A stretch of 64,000 nt of DNA, taken from assembly GCF_013364235.1 (NCBI RefSeq), contig NZ_CP054919.1, positions 451,569 to 515,568 of the forward strand, written 5' to 3'. The stretch's first letter is position 1, and every line of letters begins with the position of its first letter. Positions 1 to 7,450 of this stretch are shown piece after piece. A model generated the notes under the pieces. It saw only the letters and a program-made list of their open reading frames with translations. It searched no databases and was not told the DNA's origin. A program made the translations under genes and the position numbers. This DNA is from Kitasatospora sp. NA04385 (GTDB lineage: Bacteria > Actinomycetota > Actinomycetes > Streptomycetales > Streptomycetaceae).

Positions 1-486
1 CTGGGCGCCGAGGTAGTCGACCCGCCAGCCGCGCAGCACCAGCACCTCGGCCAGCAGCCGGGCCGGGAAGGCGTGCCACTCGCCGGCCACGCAGGCCACC
101 GTGACCCGCCCGCGCTCCGGCGGCGCCGCGGCGGCGGCGAACGCGGGATGGCCGGTCACCAGGGCCACCACCCGCTCGTTGACGGCGGTGGCGGCGTGCT
201 CCTGGATCACCGTGATCCGGTCGGCCGCCCACTCCCGGCCGACCCGGGCCTGGAGCGCCCCGATCACGTCCAGCAGCAGCGCCTCCGGGTGCAGCCCCGC
301 CTCCAGGGCCCCCACCGCGAGGTCGGCGGCCCGGGCCTGGTCGCCGCCGAGGACGGCCTCCCAGAGCCGCTCGGTGAGGACCGGCACGGACGGAACGGGG
401 GCGGGGGCGGTCCGGGCGGGTTCCCGCGCGGGTTCCCGGGCGGGGCGGCCCGGTCGGAGGGTGGTGGTCGGTGTCTCGGCGTTCAT
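1..486 (-). CDS. Cobalamin (B12)-binding domain protein, 3' end cut by window edge
   Basis: The reading frame starts at ATG 486 and runs off the left edge without a stop, leaving about 162 residues. After a low-complexity Ala/Pro/Arg N-terminus (residues 1-35) comes a helical segment resembling the cap of B12-binding modules, with the pattern WEAVLGGDQARAADL followed by EAGLHPEALLLDVI, then the start of a Rossmann-like B12 fold (VACVAGEWHAFPARLLAEVL). The usual DxHxxG cobalamin-ligand motif would lie at or beyond the cut, so ligand binding cannot be checked. Its ATG overlaps the stop of the upstream phosphatase gene (ATGA), so the two are translationally coupled and probably act together. Inference: a B12-dependent (possibly light- or metabolite-sensing) input to a partner-switching phosphatase. 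Fairly confident in the family, unsure of function. Confidence 0.72.
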   Translation of the reverse strand, partial: MNAETPTTTLRPGRPAREPAREPARTAPAPVPSVPVLTERLWEAVLGGDQARAADLAVGALEAGLHPEALLLDVIGALQARVGREWAADRITVIQEHAATAVNERVVALVTGHPAFAAAAAPPERGRVTVACVAGEWHAFPARLLAEVLVLRGWRVDYLGAQ

Positions 487-2132
487 GCGGCGCTTCCCCG
501 TCGTCCTGCGGTCACGGCCAGGTGGCCGCGCGGGGGCGCGGCGATGACCATGACCGCCATGTCGTCGTGCCGGCCGTCCCGCAGCCACTGCGCGGTGAGC
601 ATCTGGACCCGTTCCACGATCGCCTCGGCGGGCATGCCCGCGCACTGCGCGAGGGCCTGGCGCAGGCGGTGGTCGCCGAACTGCTCGCGGCCGGTGGGCC
701 CGCCCTTGGCCTCGGTGATGCCGTCGCTGTAGAGGACGCAGGCCTCGCCGGGGTCGAGCAGGACGGTGTCGGTGTGGGTACTGGCCTCGGGCAGGACGCC
801 CACGATGCTGCCGAGGGTGGTGGATTCGGTGACCCGGCCGTCCGCCCGGACCACCATCGGCGCGGGGTGGCCGGCCGCCGACAGCCGGACCCGCACCCGG
901 TCGCCCTCGCGGCGCACGGAGGCCAGCACCAGGCTGGCGAAGCGGGTGTGACGGGAGGTCAGCAGGGCCCGGTTGAGCAGGTTGAGGACGCGCCCGTGGT
1001 CGTCGGCGAGCGGCAGCAGCGCGTGCAGCGTGTTGCGGACCTTTCCGGTCATCACGGCGGCCTCCAGGCCCTTGCCGCTGACGTCGCCGAGCAGGGCGAG
1101 GGTCTCGCCGTCCGGGTCGGCGGCGGGGTGGACGTCGTAGAAGTCGCCGCCGATCCGGTCCCGGTCGACGGAGGCCCGGTAACCGCCCGCGAAGTCCACC
1201 CCGTTGAGGTGTTCGAGCCGGGGCGGGAGGAGTTCGCGCATCAGCAGGTCGGTGACGGCGGCCTGTTCGGAGTACATGACGGCGGCGGACACCGCGGCAC
1301 CGGCCCGGGCGGCGAACATCCGGGCGAAGACCTCCTCCTCGGTGGCGAACGGCCCGCGGCCCGGCGCGCGCAGCAGCACCAGCGCCCCGGCGGGGACGCC
1401 GTGCCCGGGCAGCGGGGTGACCAGCACCGAGCCGACCCGGCCGAAGCCCGCGGGCACCAGCCAGCGCGGGGTGGCGTCCGGGTCGATCCAGCGGGAGGGC
1501 ACCGGCGGGAAGCCCTGGAGCGCCTCGGCCAGGCCGGGCACCTCCGCCGGATCGGCCCGGGCCTGGACGTGCGCCGGGTCGCCGCCGCGCAGGCAGGTCA
1601 CCAGGTGCAGGGTCCGTCCGGCGCCGGGGGCGACCAGCACGGCGGCGTCCGCCAGGTGCAGCGCCGACTGGCGGGCCGCCGTCTCCAGGATGCGGTCGAC
1701 GTTCAGCGAGGACAGCAGCAGGCCGGACAGCCGGGTCAGCAGTTCCCAGTCGCAGGGGCCGGCGCCGGCCGTGCGCGGCAGCAGGCCGGCGCAGCCCTCC
1801 GGGACGACGAACCACCACGCGGTGCTGCCGTCGGGCCGGGGCGAGGGGTGCGCCTCGACCGGGCCGGCGACCGGGTCGGTGTGCCGGACCACGCCCGCCG
1901 GGGCGCCGTCGGACGGGGCGCCGTCGGACGGGCCGGACGGCAGGTCCAGGTGGGCCCGCAGCAGCCAGTGCGGCACCCGGACGGGGCCGCCCTCCGGGCC
2001 GGCCAGCAGGCGGCGGGCGCTGTGGCTGGAGTGCAGCAGCCCGCCGTCGGGGCCGAGCACCGCCACCGGGTAGGGGGAGGCGGCGAGGAACTCCCCGCCG
2101 GCGGTCGTGGTCGGGGAAGTCGAAGATGCCAT
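483..2132 (-). CDS. SpoIIE/RsbU-type PP2C phosphatase with N-terminal PAS/GAF-like sensor
   Basis: This 549-residue cytoplasmic protein has a PAS-like N-terminus (about residues 10-45), a GAF-like middle and a C-terminal PP2C domain of the SpoIIE class. Metal-binding motifs are visible: GGDFYD near residue 328, GDVSGKG near 350, LYSDGITEA, and DGRHDDMAV near 520. Such enzymes dephosphorylate STAS-domain anti-sigma antagonists, releasing a sigma factor from its RsbW-like kinase. The stop overlaps the ATG of the B12-binding gene by four bases, suggesting a sensor-effector pair. A divergent STAS gene and an RsbW-like kinase gene follow at 2378-3300, so the substrate may be next door. Residues 67-75 contain a short duplicated SDGAP unit. 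ATG 2132 gives a full-length protein; no strong Shine-Dalgarno sequence was seen. Confidence 0.88.
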   Translation of the reverse strand: MASSTSPTTTAGGEFLAASPYPVAVLGPDGGLLHSSHSARRLLAGPEGGPVRVPHWLLRAHLDLPSGPSDGAPSDGAPAGVVRHTDPVAGPVEAHPSPRPDGSTAWWFVVPEGCAGLLPRTAGAGPCDWELLTRLSGLLLSSLNVDRILETAARQSALHLADAAVLVAPGAGRTLHLVTCLRGGDPAHVQARADPAEVPGLAEALQGFPPVPSRWIDPDATPRWLVPAGFGRVGSVLVTPLPGHGVPAGALVLLRAPGRGPFATEEEVFARMFAARAGAAVSAAVMYSEQAAVTDLLMRELLPPRLEHLNGVDFAGGYRASVDRDRIGGDFYDVHPAADPDGETLALLGDVSGKGLEAAVMTGKVRNTLHALLPLADDHGRVLNLLNRALLTSRHTRFASLVLASVRREGDRVRVRLSAAGHPAPMVVRADGRVTESTTLGSIVGVLPEASTHTDTVLLDPGEACVLYSDGITEAKGGPTGREQFGDHRLRQALAQCAGMPAEAIVERVQMLTAQWLRDGRHDDMAVMVIAAPPRGHLAVTAGRRGSAA

Positions 2133-2377
2133 CGTCCGGGCCCTGACTGGCCCTCACCTCGCAATCGGGTTTCCGCCGTCCGGCCCGGGCCCGGAGGCCC
2201 GCCGCGGTCGGCGGGTTTGGCACGAGCTGCCGGGACCGTGCGAACACGTCCGGCGGGCCGCACCCGAACCGCCATGCTACCGCCGCCCGGTGGGGCCCAG
2301 GGCCGGTCGGCGTTCCGGGGCGGGCGGGGAGCGCGGGTCGGGGCCGGTCGGGGACCGGGGGGCGGCGGCCGACTACC

Positions 2378-2791
2378 ATGCCGGGTATGACCGATCACCC
2401 ACACGGCGCGGCCGGAACCGGCCCGGTGGACGTCGAGACGGTTCGGGCGCGGGGCGAGTTGGACTGGGAGGACGCCCAGGACTTCGTGCAGCGGTTGACC
2501 GCGGTGCTCGACCGTCCGCCGCGGCTGCTGGTGGTGGACCTGGCCGACGTCACCTTCGCCGACTCCTCGGTGCTGCACGGCCTGCTCACCGCCCACCGCC
2601 GGATGGCGGAGGCCGGCGGGCGGCTCGTGCTGGCCGGGCCGCTGCGGGAGCCGGTGCGCCGACTGCTCGACCTGGCGTCCGCCACCGGGTACCTGCACGT
2701 CGCGGCGGACGCGGAGGCCGCGGCGCGCTGCGCACCCGTACCGGCGCCCGCACCGGTCGCGACCCGCCCGCCGCGGGCCCGCGGGGTGTGA
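2378..2791 (+). CDS. STAS-domain anti-sigma factor antagonist (RsbV/SpoIIAA-like)
   Basis: The 137-residue protein carries a single STAS domain at about residues 15-115. The phosphorylation loop reads VTFADSSVLHGLL with DSS at residues 62-64, the position of the serine phosphorylated by RsbW/SpoIIAB-type kinases. The C-terminus is a Pro/Ala-rich tail. ATG 2378 is followed by a second in-frame ATG at 2387; either could be used, and the G-rich stretch just upstream does not decide. The gene is divergent from the SpoIIE-type phosphatase and is followed after 68 bases by an RsbW-like kinase, giving a phosphatase, antagonist and kinase set in adjacent genes. The sigma factor it controls is not in the window. 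Confidence 0.88.
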   Translation: MPGMTDHPHGAAGTGPVDVETVRARGELDWEDAQDFVQRLTAVLDRPPRLLVVDLADVTFADSSVLHGLLTAHRRMAEAGGRLVLAGPLREPVRRLLDLASATGYLHVAADAEAAARCAPVPAPAPVATRPPRARGV

Positions 2792-2859
2792 GCCGCCCGC
2801 CGTCCGAACGCCGGGCGTCCGAAGCACCGTTCCCGTCCCGTCCGATTCGAGGTCATCCG

Positions 2860-3300
2860 ATGTCCCGCGCCGAGACCGACCCGACCCGGCGGCACCCTCC
2901 CACCGGCCACCGGCCCCGCTCCGGCGTCGCCGGGTGCGCGGTGCGCACCGCGGCCGATGCCCGGGCCGTCGTCACCGAGGCGCTCGCCCGGCACTCCGCG
3001 GCCGGGGGCCGGCTGCTCGGCGACGCCTGTCTGGCCGTCACCGAGCTGGTCACCAACGCGATCCGGCACGCCGGCGGGGTGACCGGGTTCGCCGCCCGGG
3101 CGAGCGAGGGCGGCAGCGTGCTGACCATCGAGATCGAGGACGCCTGCGACGCGCACCCGCGCGGGGACCGGGCCAACCTCCAGGACCCCACCCTGCTGGG
3201 CGGCCGGGGCTGGCCACTGGTGCAGTTGGTCGCCACCGAGTGGGAGATCCACCCGCTGCCCGGGGGCGGCAAGCGCATCCGGGTCGTCCTGACCGCCTGA
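2860..3300 (+). CDS. RsbW-like anti-sigma factor / serine kinase (HATPase domain)
   Basis: This 146-residue protein has a GHKL-type ATPase domain typical of actinobacterial ATP-binding regulators. The N-box ELVTNAIRHAGG begins at residue 62, an acidic EIEDACD segment corresponds to the D-box region, and GGRGWPLVQL is the G-box-like lid before the last strands. Family members bind and inhibit a sigma factor and phosphorylate a STAS antagonist. The start at ATG 2860 is supported by a GAGG element about 7 bases upstream; longer readings of this frame run through noncoding and STAS-gene DNA. The first 28 residues are disordered and Arg/Pro-rich. The adjacent STAS protein is the likely partner. 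Many such ATPases in this family of organisms are orphans, so the pairing is an inference. Confidence 0.85.
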   Translation: MSRAETDPTRRHPPTGHRPRSGVAGCAVRTAADARAVVTEALARHSAAGGRLLGDACLAVTELVTNAIRHAGGVTGFAARASEGGSVLTIEIEDACDAHPRGDRANLQDPTLLGGRGWPLVQLVATEWEIHPLPGGGKRIRVVLTA

Positions 3301-3338
3301 CCGCCGACCGCCTGAGCAGCAGCTGTTCAGGCCGCCGT

Positions 3339-3743
3339 TCAGGCCAGCAGCCGGGCGAGGCCGAGGTCGAGGTCGAGGTGGGCGGACTCGGTGCCGGGGG
3401 GCACCTGGGCGAAGGTGTCGGCGAGGAACGCGTCGACCGTCGCGGCGGGGGCGCTGATCACCGCGCGGTCGGTGCGGCTGCCGAGGGTGACCAGGACCCG
3501 GCCGTCCACGCCGGGGGCGACCAGCACGTCCCCCTCGCCGGACCGGGCGTGCCGGCCCTCGGCGAGCAGTTCCCGGCCGAACCACCAGACGAGCTCCTCG
3601 TCGCCGGGGCGGCGCGGCGGGAAGGCCAGCCCGACGCCGTAGGGCAGGGTCGGGTCGAAGCGCAGCTCTCCCGCGAGCAGGACGTGGGGGTAGGGGCTCT
3701 CCGGGAGGGTGACGGAGATCGGCCTGGACACGGCGGCGGGCAT
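3339..3743 (-). CDS. SsgA-like protein (SALP) of sporulation/cell division
   Basis: The 134-residue protein matches the SsgA/SsgB family found only in sporulating actinomycetes. Diagnostic segments are VTLPESPYP, GELRFDPTLPYGVGLAF, the WWFGRELLAEGR block and GEGDVLVAPGVDGRVLVTLGS, followed by a Leu-rich C-terminus. Family members help position the division machinery and control peptidoglycan turnover and septation during sporulation. I chose ATG 3743 because a GGGGA element lies about 7 bases before it; an ATG 12 bases further upstream (3755) has its AGGA element too close. The length is normal for the family. A SigB-type promoter motif (GCTT, 15 bases, GGGTAG) lies about 100 bases upstream. 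Which SALP subgroup it belongs to cannot be told by eye. Confidence 0.87.
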   Translation of the reverse strand: MPAAVSRPISVTLPESPYPHVLLAGELRFDPTLPYGVGLAFPPRRPGDEELVWWFGRELLAEGRHARSGEGDVLVAPGVDGRVLVTLGSRTDRAVISAPAATVDAFLADTFAQVPPGTESAHLDLDLGLARLLA

Positions 3744-3845
3744 GCGGGTCCCCATTTCCTGTTCGTGAGCTGGTGCGCCGGTGGCGTGCCTGCGGGAGCG
3801 GCCCGGTGCGGGCGGGCCTGCGCACGGGTGGCGGCGTCGACGCGG

Positions 3846-3870
3846 CTACCCGGGGCGGCAAGGTCCAAGC
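3846..3870 (-). promoter_or_regulatory. SigB-like promoter motif upstream of the SsgA-like gene
   Basis: On the minus strand GCTT is followed after 15 bases by GGGTAG, matching the streptomycete SigB-family consensus GNNT-N14-16-GGGTAC/T except at the last base. It points toward the SsgA-like gene about 100 bases away. Such short motifs recur by chance in DNA this GC-rich, so support is positional only. Confidence 0.3.
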
Positions 3871-3885
3871 GGTCGATGCGAAAAC

Positions 3886-3910
3886 GTTATCCGGGGCCGC
3901 GAACGGGTTT
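3886..3910 (+). promoter_or_regulatory. Possible SigB-like promoter for dps
   Basis: GTTA, 15 bases and GGGTTT resemble a SigB-family promoter with mismatches in both boxes. It lies 75 bases before the Dps start, divergent from the motif serving the SsgA-like gene. Dps genes are commonly under SigB/SigH-type control in streptomycetes, which is the main reason for listing it. Confidence 0.25.
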
Positions 3911-3984
3911 CCGTCCGGCCGGGGCGGGCAGCCGAGGGGCGGTCGGCACTCGCCGGCCACCCCCCGACGCGGAGAGGACAGACG

Positions 3985-4464
3985 ATGGACATCGCCACCG
4001 GCAGCCCGCTGGCCGAGCACGACCGCGACACGGCCGGGGAGGCGCTGCAGGGCGCCCTGGTCGATCTCGTGGACCTTTCACTGATCGGCAAGCAGGCCCA
4101 CTGGAACCTGTACGGCCCCCGGTTCCGCTCGGTCCACCTGCAACTCGACGAGGTGGTGGCCACCGCCCGCGACTTCGCCGACCAGGTGGCGGAGCGGGCG
4201 GCGGCCATCGGGGTCAGCCCGGACGGGCGGGCCGCCACCGTCGCGGCCGGCGGCCTGCCCGGGGTGCCCGCGGGCTGGCAGGCCGACACGGCGGTCGTGG
4301 AGCAGTTGGTGGGCGCGCTCACCGCGGTGGTCTCCCGGATGCGCGAGCGGATCGCGAAGACCGGCGAGCCCGACCCCGTCACCCAGGACCTGCTGATCAC
4401 GGTGACCGCGGCGCTGGAGAAGCACGCCTGGATGTTCCGGGCCGAGCACGCGGAGCGGCCCTGA
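3985..4464 (+). CDS. dps: Dps-family ferritin-like DNA-protecting protein
   Basis: The 159-residue protein has the Dps ferroxidase signature: KQAHWNLYGPRF, then SVHLQLDEVVATARDFADQVAERAAAIG, giving the His, His, Asp and Glu ligands shared between subunits at the dimer interface. Dps dodecamers oxidise and store ferrous iron using hydrogen peroxide and compact DNA during stress or stationary phase. The start at ATG 3985 has a clear GGAGAGGA ribosome-binding site 6 bases upstream. There is no long Lys/Arg-rich N-terminal tail, so DNA binding is uncertain. A strong hairpin follows the gene. Placement between partner-switching genes and the stressosome operon fits a general-stress role. Confidence 0.93.
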   Translation: MDIATGSPLAEHDRDTAGEALQGALVDLVDLSLIGKQAHWNLYGPRFRSVHLQLDEVVATARDFADQVAERAAAIGVSPDGRAATVAAGGLPGVPAGWQADTAVVEQLVGALTAVVSRMRERIAKTGEPDPVTQDLLITVTAALEKHAWMFRAEHAERP

Positions 4465-4543
4465 CCTGCAGCGTTCCCCCCGCCGAAGAACCGCCGAAAA
4501 ATTCTCGGCCGCTCCCGCATACCCTGGGGCGATCGGGGCAGAA

Positions 4544-4586
4544 GGCGCGCGGTGACCCGACCGACCGGTCCGGGTCGCCGCGCGCC
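4544..4586 (+). terminator. Strong hairpin between dps and rsbR
   Basis: Two 16-base arms (4544-4559 and 4571-4586) pair fully, with one G-U wobble, around an 11-base loop. No U-run follows, as is common in high-GC actinomycetes. It probably ends the dps transcript, though it could instead sit in the rsbR 5' leader. Confidence 0.65.
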
Positions 4587-4625
4587 GTCATGCGACGGCC
4601 GGGTCCCCCCGACCACGGGGGCCTA

Positions 4626-4646
4626 ATGAGCGAGGAGAACGCCTGA
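4626..4646 (+). CDS. Possible six-codon leader ORF before rsbR
   Basis: ATG 4626 opens the peptide MSEENA and ends in a TGA that overlaps the rsbR ATG (TGATG). The GAGGAG ribosome-binding site of rsbR lies inside this mini-ORF, and a 6-bp hairpin (arms 4606-4611 and 4616-4621, loop ACCA) ends 4 bases before it. It may be accidental, because any ATG before a GAGGAG site can look like this; translational coupling is the alternative. Confidence 0.22.
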   Translation: MSEENA

Positions 4647-5485
4647 TGGCGGTGGAGCGTGCGTCGGAACGGCTCGTGGAGCTGCTCACCCGGGACGATG
4701 CGGTGCAGGAGCAGTGGGTGGCGGCCGTGGCGGCGACCCTCGGCGGCCGGATCAGCCGGGCCGAGCTGGAGCGCGAGCTGTCGGAGCTGTACCAGGCCCT
4801 GCTGCAGGCGTTGGGCAAGGACGGCCTGAACTGGCAGGGCGAGGCGTACTCGGAGGTCCGCGCCCTGCTGGTGGAGCTCTCCCGGGCCAGGGCCCGGCAC
4901 GGCTTCACGCCGACCGAGACGGCCGTCAGCGTCTTCGCCGGCAAGGACGTGCTGGAGCCCACCACGGACAGCAGCGCCGAGGACATCACGGCCTACCTGC
5001 AGCTGACCCGGCTGCTGGACTCGCTGGGCCTGTTCACCATCGAGGCGTACGCCCGCACCCGCGAGGAGATCATCAGCGCCCAGGCCGAGCAGCTGCTCGA
5101 ACTGTCCACGCCGGTGGTCAAGTTGTGGGACGGCGTGGTCGCGGTGCCGCTGGTCGGCACGCTGGACTCGGCGCGCACCCAGGTGGTGATGGAGAAGCTG
5201 CTGCAGAGCCTGGTGGACTCGGAGTCCGAGCACGCCATCATCGACATCACCGGTGTGCCCGCCGTGGACACCGAGGTCGCCCAGCACCTGCTGAAGACGG
5301 TGGTCGCCGCCCGGCTGATGGGCGCGGAGTGCACCATCTCCGGCATCCGCCCGCAGATCGCGCAGACCCTGGTCGCGCTGGGCGTGCAGTTCGGCGACAT
5401 CGTCACCAAGGCGACCCTGGCCGACGCGCTGCGGCACGTGCTGCAGCAGAGCGGCGGCACCGTCCCCGCCGGTGGCACCCGATGA
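4646..5485 (+). CDS. rsbR: RsbR-type stressosome scaffold/sensor with STAS domain
   Basis: The 279-residue protein has a helical, non-heme-globin-like N-terminal sensor (residues 1-150), a linker helix and a C-terminal STAS domain (about 165-275). In Bacillus, RsbR and RsbS build the 1.8-MDa stressosome that holds the kinase RsbT until stress. The STAS domain reads DITGVPAVDTEVAQHLL; Thr209 in VDT aligns with the RsbT-phosphorylated Thr of Bacillus RsbRA, and Thr241 in IRPQIAQT is the likely second site. The start has a GAGGAG ribosome-binding site. Its stop overlaps the rsbS start (ATGA). It heads an operon running to about 11.4 kb. Confidence 0.93.
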   Translation: MAVERASERLVELLTRDDAVQEQWVAAVAATLGGRISRAELERELSELYQALLQALGKDGLNWQGEAYSEVRALLVELSRARARHGFTPTETAVSVFAGKDVLEPTTDSSAEDITAYLQLTRLLDSLGLFTIEAYARTREEIISAQAEQLLELSTPVVKLWDGVVAVPLVGTLDSARTQVVMEKLLQSLVDSESEHAIIDITGVPAVDTEVAQHLLKTVVAARLMGAECTISGIRPQIAQTLVALGVQFGDIVTKATLADALRHVLQQSGGTVPAGGTR

Positions 5486-5859
5486 GCGACCGCGTCCCCG
5501 TCCTGAAGATCGGCCAGGTCCTGCTGGTGTCCATCCAGGTCGACCTGGAGGACCAGATCGTCCTCGACCTCCAGGACGACCTGGCCGAGCGGATCGTCGC
5601 CACCGGCGCGAACGGCGTGGTCATCGACATCACCGCGCTGGAGATCGTCGACTCCTTCGTCGGCCGGATGCTCGCCAACACCGCCGCGATCTCGCGCATG
5701 CTGGACGCCGAGACCGTGGTCGTCGGCATGCGCCCGGCGGTGGCGATCACCCTGGTCGAACTGGGCCTCTCGCTGGGCGGGGTGCGCACCGCGCTCACCC
5801 TGGAGAAGGGCCTGGCCCTGCTGGAACGCGACCGTACCGCGCGTACGGCCCGCCCATGA
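5482..5859 (+). CDS. rsbS: RsbS-type stressosome STAS protein
   Basis: This 125-residue single STAS-domain protein shows the RsbS pattern: VPVLKIGQVLLVSIQVDL at the N-terminus, DITALEIVDSFVGRMLANTA in the middle and GMRPAVAITLVELG toward the end. Ser58 in the VDSF motif corresponds to the serine of Bacillus RsbS phosphorylated by RsbT, which releases RsbT from the stressosome. The start overlaps the rsbR stop and the stop overlaps the rsbT start, both as ATGA, so the three proteins should be made at matched levels. No extra domains. Confidence 0.95.
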   Translation: MSDRVPVLKIGQVLLVSIQVDLEDQIVLDLQDDLAERIVATGANGVVIDITALEIVDSFVGRMLANTAAISRMLDAETVVVGMRPAVAITLVELGLSLGGVRTALTLEKGLALLERDRTARTARP

Positions 5860-6272
5860 CCGGCCCCCGGGTAGCAGACGAGCAGAGCGTGCCGATCAGC
5901 TCCAACGACGACGTGGTGCGGGCCCGCCAGACCGTCCGCACGTACGCCCAGCAGTGCGGGCTGTCGCTGGTCGACCAGACCAAGCTGGTGACCGCGGCCA
6001 GCGAGCTGGCCCGCAACACGCTGGTGTACGGCGGCGGCGGCCTGATGCGCTGCGCCACCGTGCACAACGGCACCCGCAAGGGCGTGCACGCCGTCTTCGA
6101 GGACAACGGGCCCGGCATCCCCGACCTGGACCTCGCGCTGACCGACGGCTGGACCTCCGGCAACGGCATGGGCCTGGGCCTGAGCGGGGCCCGGCGGCTG
6201 GTGGACGAGTTCGAGCTGCACAGCGAGCCCGGGGCCGGGACGAAGGTCTCGGTGACCAAGTGGGCCCGGTGA
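5856..6272 (+). CDS. rsbT: RsbT-type stressosome serine/threonine kinase
   Basis: The 138-residue protein is a small GHKL ATPase kinase. Visible motifs are the N-box ELARNTLVYGGGG near residue 50, the nucleotide-binding FEDNGPGIPDL and the lid GNGMGLGLSGARRLVDEF. In the Bacillus system RsbT phosphorylates RsbR and RsbS, leaves the complex and then activates an RsbU phosphatase. Here no RsbU with the N-terminal RsbT-binding domain is obvious; the SpoIIE-domain proteins downstream in the same operon are the candidate targets. The start overlaps the rsbS stop, and the stop overlaps the GTG start of the next gene. Confidence 0.95.
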   Translation: MTGPRVADEQSVPISSNDDVVRARQTVRTYAQQCGLSLVDQTKLVTAASELARNTLVYGGGGLMRCATVHNGTRKGVHAVFEDNGPGIPDLDLALTDGWTSGNGMGLGLSGARRLVDEFELHSEPGAGTKVSVTKWAR

Positions 6273-7450
6273 CCCCCGCCCTGACCGAGTGCGAGGACAC
6301 CGTGTGGTTCCGGCACTCGGACTCGCTGCCCGCCGCCGCGCGCGGCGCGGCCCGGCAGCTCGCCCACCGGATCGGCCTGCTGCCCGAGCGGGCCGCCGAG
6401 GTGGCGCTCGCCGTCAGCGAGGCCGCCACCAACCTGCGCCGGCACGCCGTCGACGGGGCGATGGTGCTGCGCGTGGTGCGCACCGACACCGAGGCGGCGC
6501 TGGAGTTCCTCACCGTCGACAGCGGCCCGGGGATGGCCGACGTCCCCGCCGCGCTGGCCGACGGCTACTCCTCCGGCCCGACCCTGGGCATCGGCCTGGG
6601 CGCGATCTCCCGCCTGGCCGACGCCTTCGACCTGCACTCGCTGCCCGGCCGGGGCACCGTGCTGACCGCCCGGTTCTGGAACCGCACCCCGGCCGGCCGG
6701 GCGGCGGCCGCCGCGGGCGAACCGCCCGCGGCCGGGCTGACCCGGCCGATGAGCGGACAGGAGCTGTGCGGCGACGCCTGGGCGGTGCGCCCGGCCGGCC
6801 GCCCGGCGCCGGGGCCCGCCCCGGTGCTGCCCGCGTCCGCGGCGGCGGCCCGGCTGGACTGGTCGGTGCTGACCAACCGGGCGCCGCGCACCCACACCGT
6901 CTCCGGGGCGGTCGGCGGCGGGACGGGCGGCGGCGGGGCGGCCGGCGCCTTCCTGCTGATGTTCTGCGACGGCCTGGGCCACGGCCCGCTGGCCGCCCGG
7001 GCCGCCTCCGACGCGACCGCCGCCTTCCACCGCAGCCCCGCGCAGGAGCCCTCCGAGGTGCTGGCCGACCTGCACCGGGCGCTGCGCTCCGGCCGGGGCG
7101 GGGCGGTCGCCGTCGCCCTGGTCGAGCCCGTCGCCGCCCGGCTGACGTTCTGCGGGGTCGGCAACGTCAGCGCCTTCGTGGTGGACACCGCGAGCGGGAC
7201 CAGGCGCTCGCTGCCCTCCTCCCCCGGCATCGTGGGCCACCAGTTGCCCGCGCCGCACACCGTCCGGCAGGAGCTGCCGCCCGGCAGCGTGGTCGTCCTG
7301 CACTCGGACGGACTGACCGACCGCTGGCGGGCCGCCGACACCCCCGGCCTGTTCTCCCACCTGCCCGTCACCGCCGCCGCCCTGCTGCTGCGCGAGGCGG
7401 GGGTGCGCCGGGACGACGCCGGCGTGGTGATCGCGAAGGGCACCTGGTGA
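6269..7450 (+). CDS. ATPase-SpoIIE phosphatase fusion (RsbX-like)
   Basis: The 393-residue protein starts at GTG 6269 in a GTGA overlap with rsbT. The N-terminal 140 residues form an RsbT/RsbW-like ATPase (ALAVSEAATNLRRHA, then DSGPGMADVP and TLGIGLGAISRLADAFDLHS). After a Pro/Ala linker comes a SpoIIE-type phosphatase domain (about 195-393) with MFCDGLGHGPLA, GVGNVSAFVV, LHSDGLTDRW and RRDDAGVVI. Proteins of this design occur in stressosome operons of many bacteria and are thought to dephosphorylate RsbR/RsbS and reset the complex, as RsbX does; the fused ATPase could add kinase activity. This enzyme role is an inference from family and position. The stop overlaps the next gene. Confidence 0.88.
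   Translation: MTPALTECEDTVWFRHSDSLPAAARGAARQLAHRIGLLPERAAEVALAVSEAATNLRRHAVDGAMVLRVVRTDTEAALEFLTVDSGPGMADVPAALADGYSSGPTLGIGLGAISRLADAFDLHSLPGRGTVLTARFWNRTPAGRAAAAAGEPPAAGLTRPMSGQELCGDAWAVRPAGRPAPGPAPVLPASAAAARLDWSVLTNRAPRTHTVSGAVGGGTGGGGAAGAFLLMFCDGLGHGPLAARAASDATAAFHRSPAQEPSEVLADLHRALRSGRGGAVAVALVEPVAARLTFCGVGNVSAFVVDTASGTRRSLPSSPGIVGHQLPAPHTVRQELPPGSVVVLHSDGLTDRWRAADTPGLFSHLPVTAAALLLREAGVRRDDAGVVIAKGTW

Noticed and set aside
471..2390. Very long open frame on the plus strand opposite the SpoIIE phosphatase
   Set aside because: Gly/Val/Gln-rich composition with no domain; it is the mirror of a real gene in GC-rich DNA. Many such frames occur throughout and were left out.
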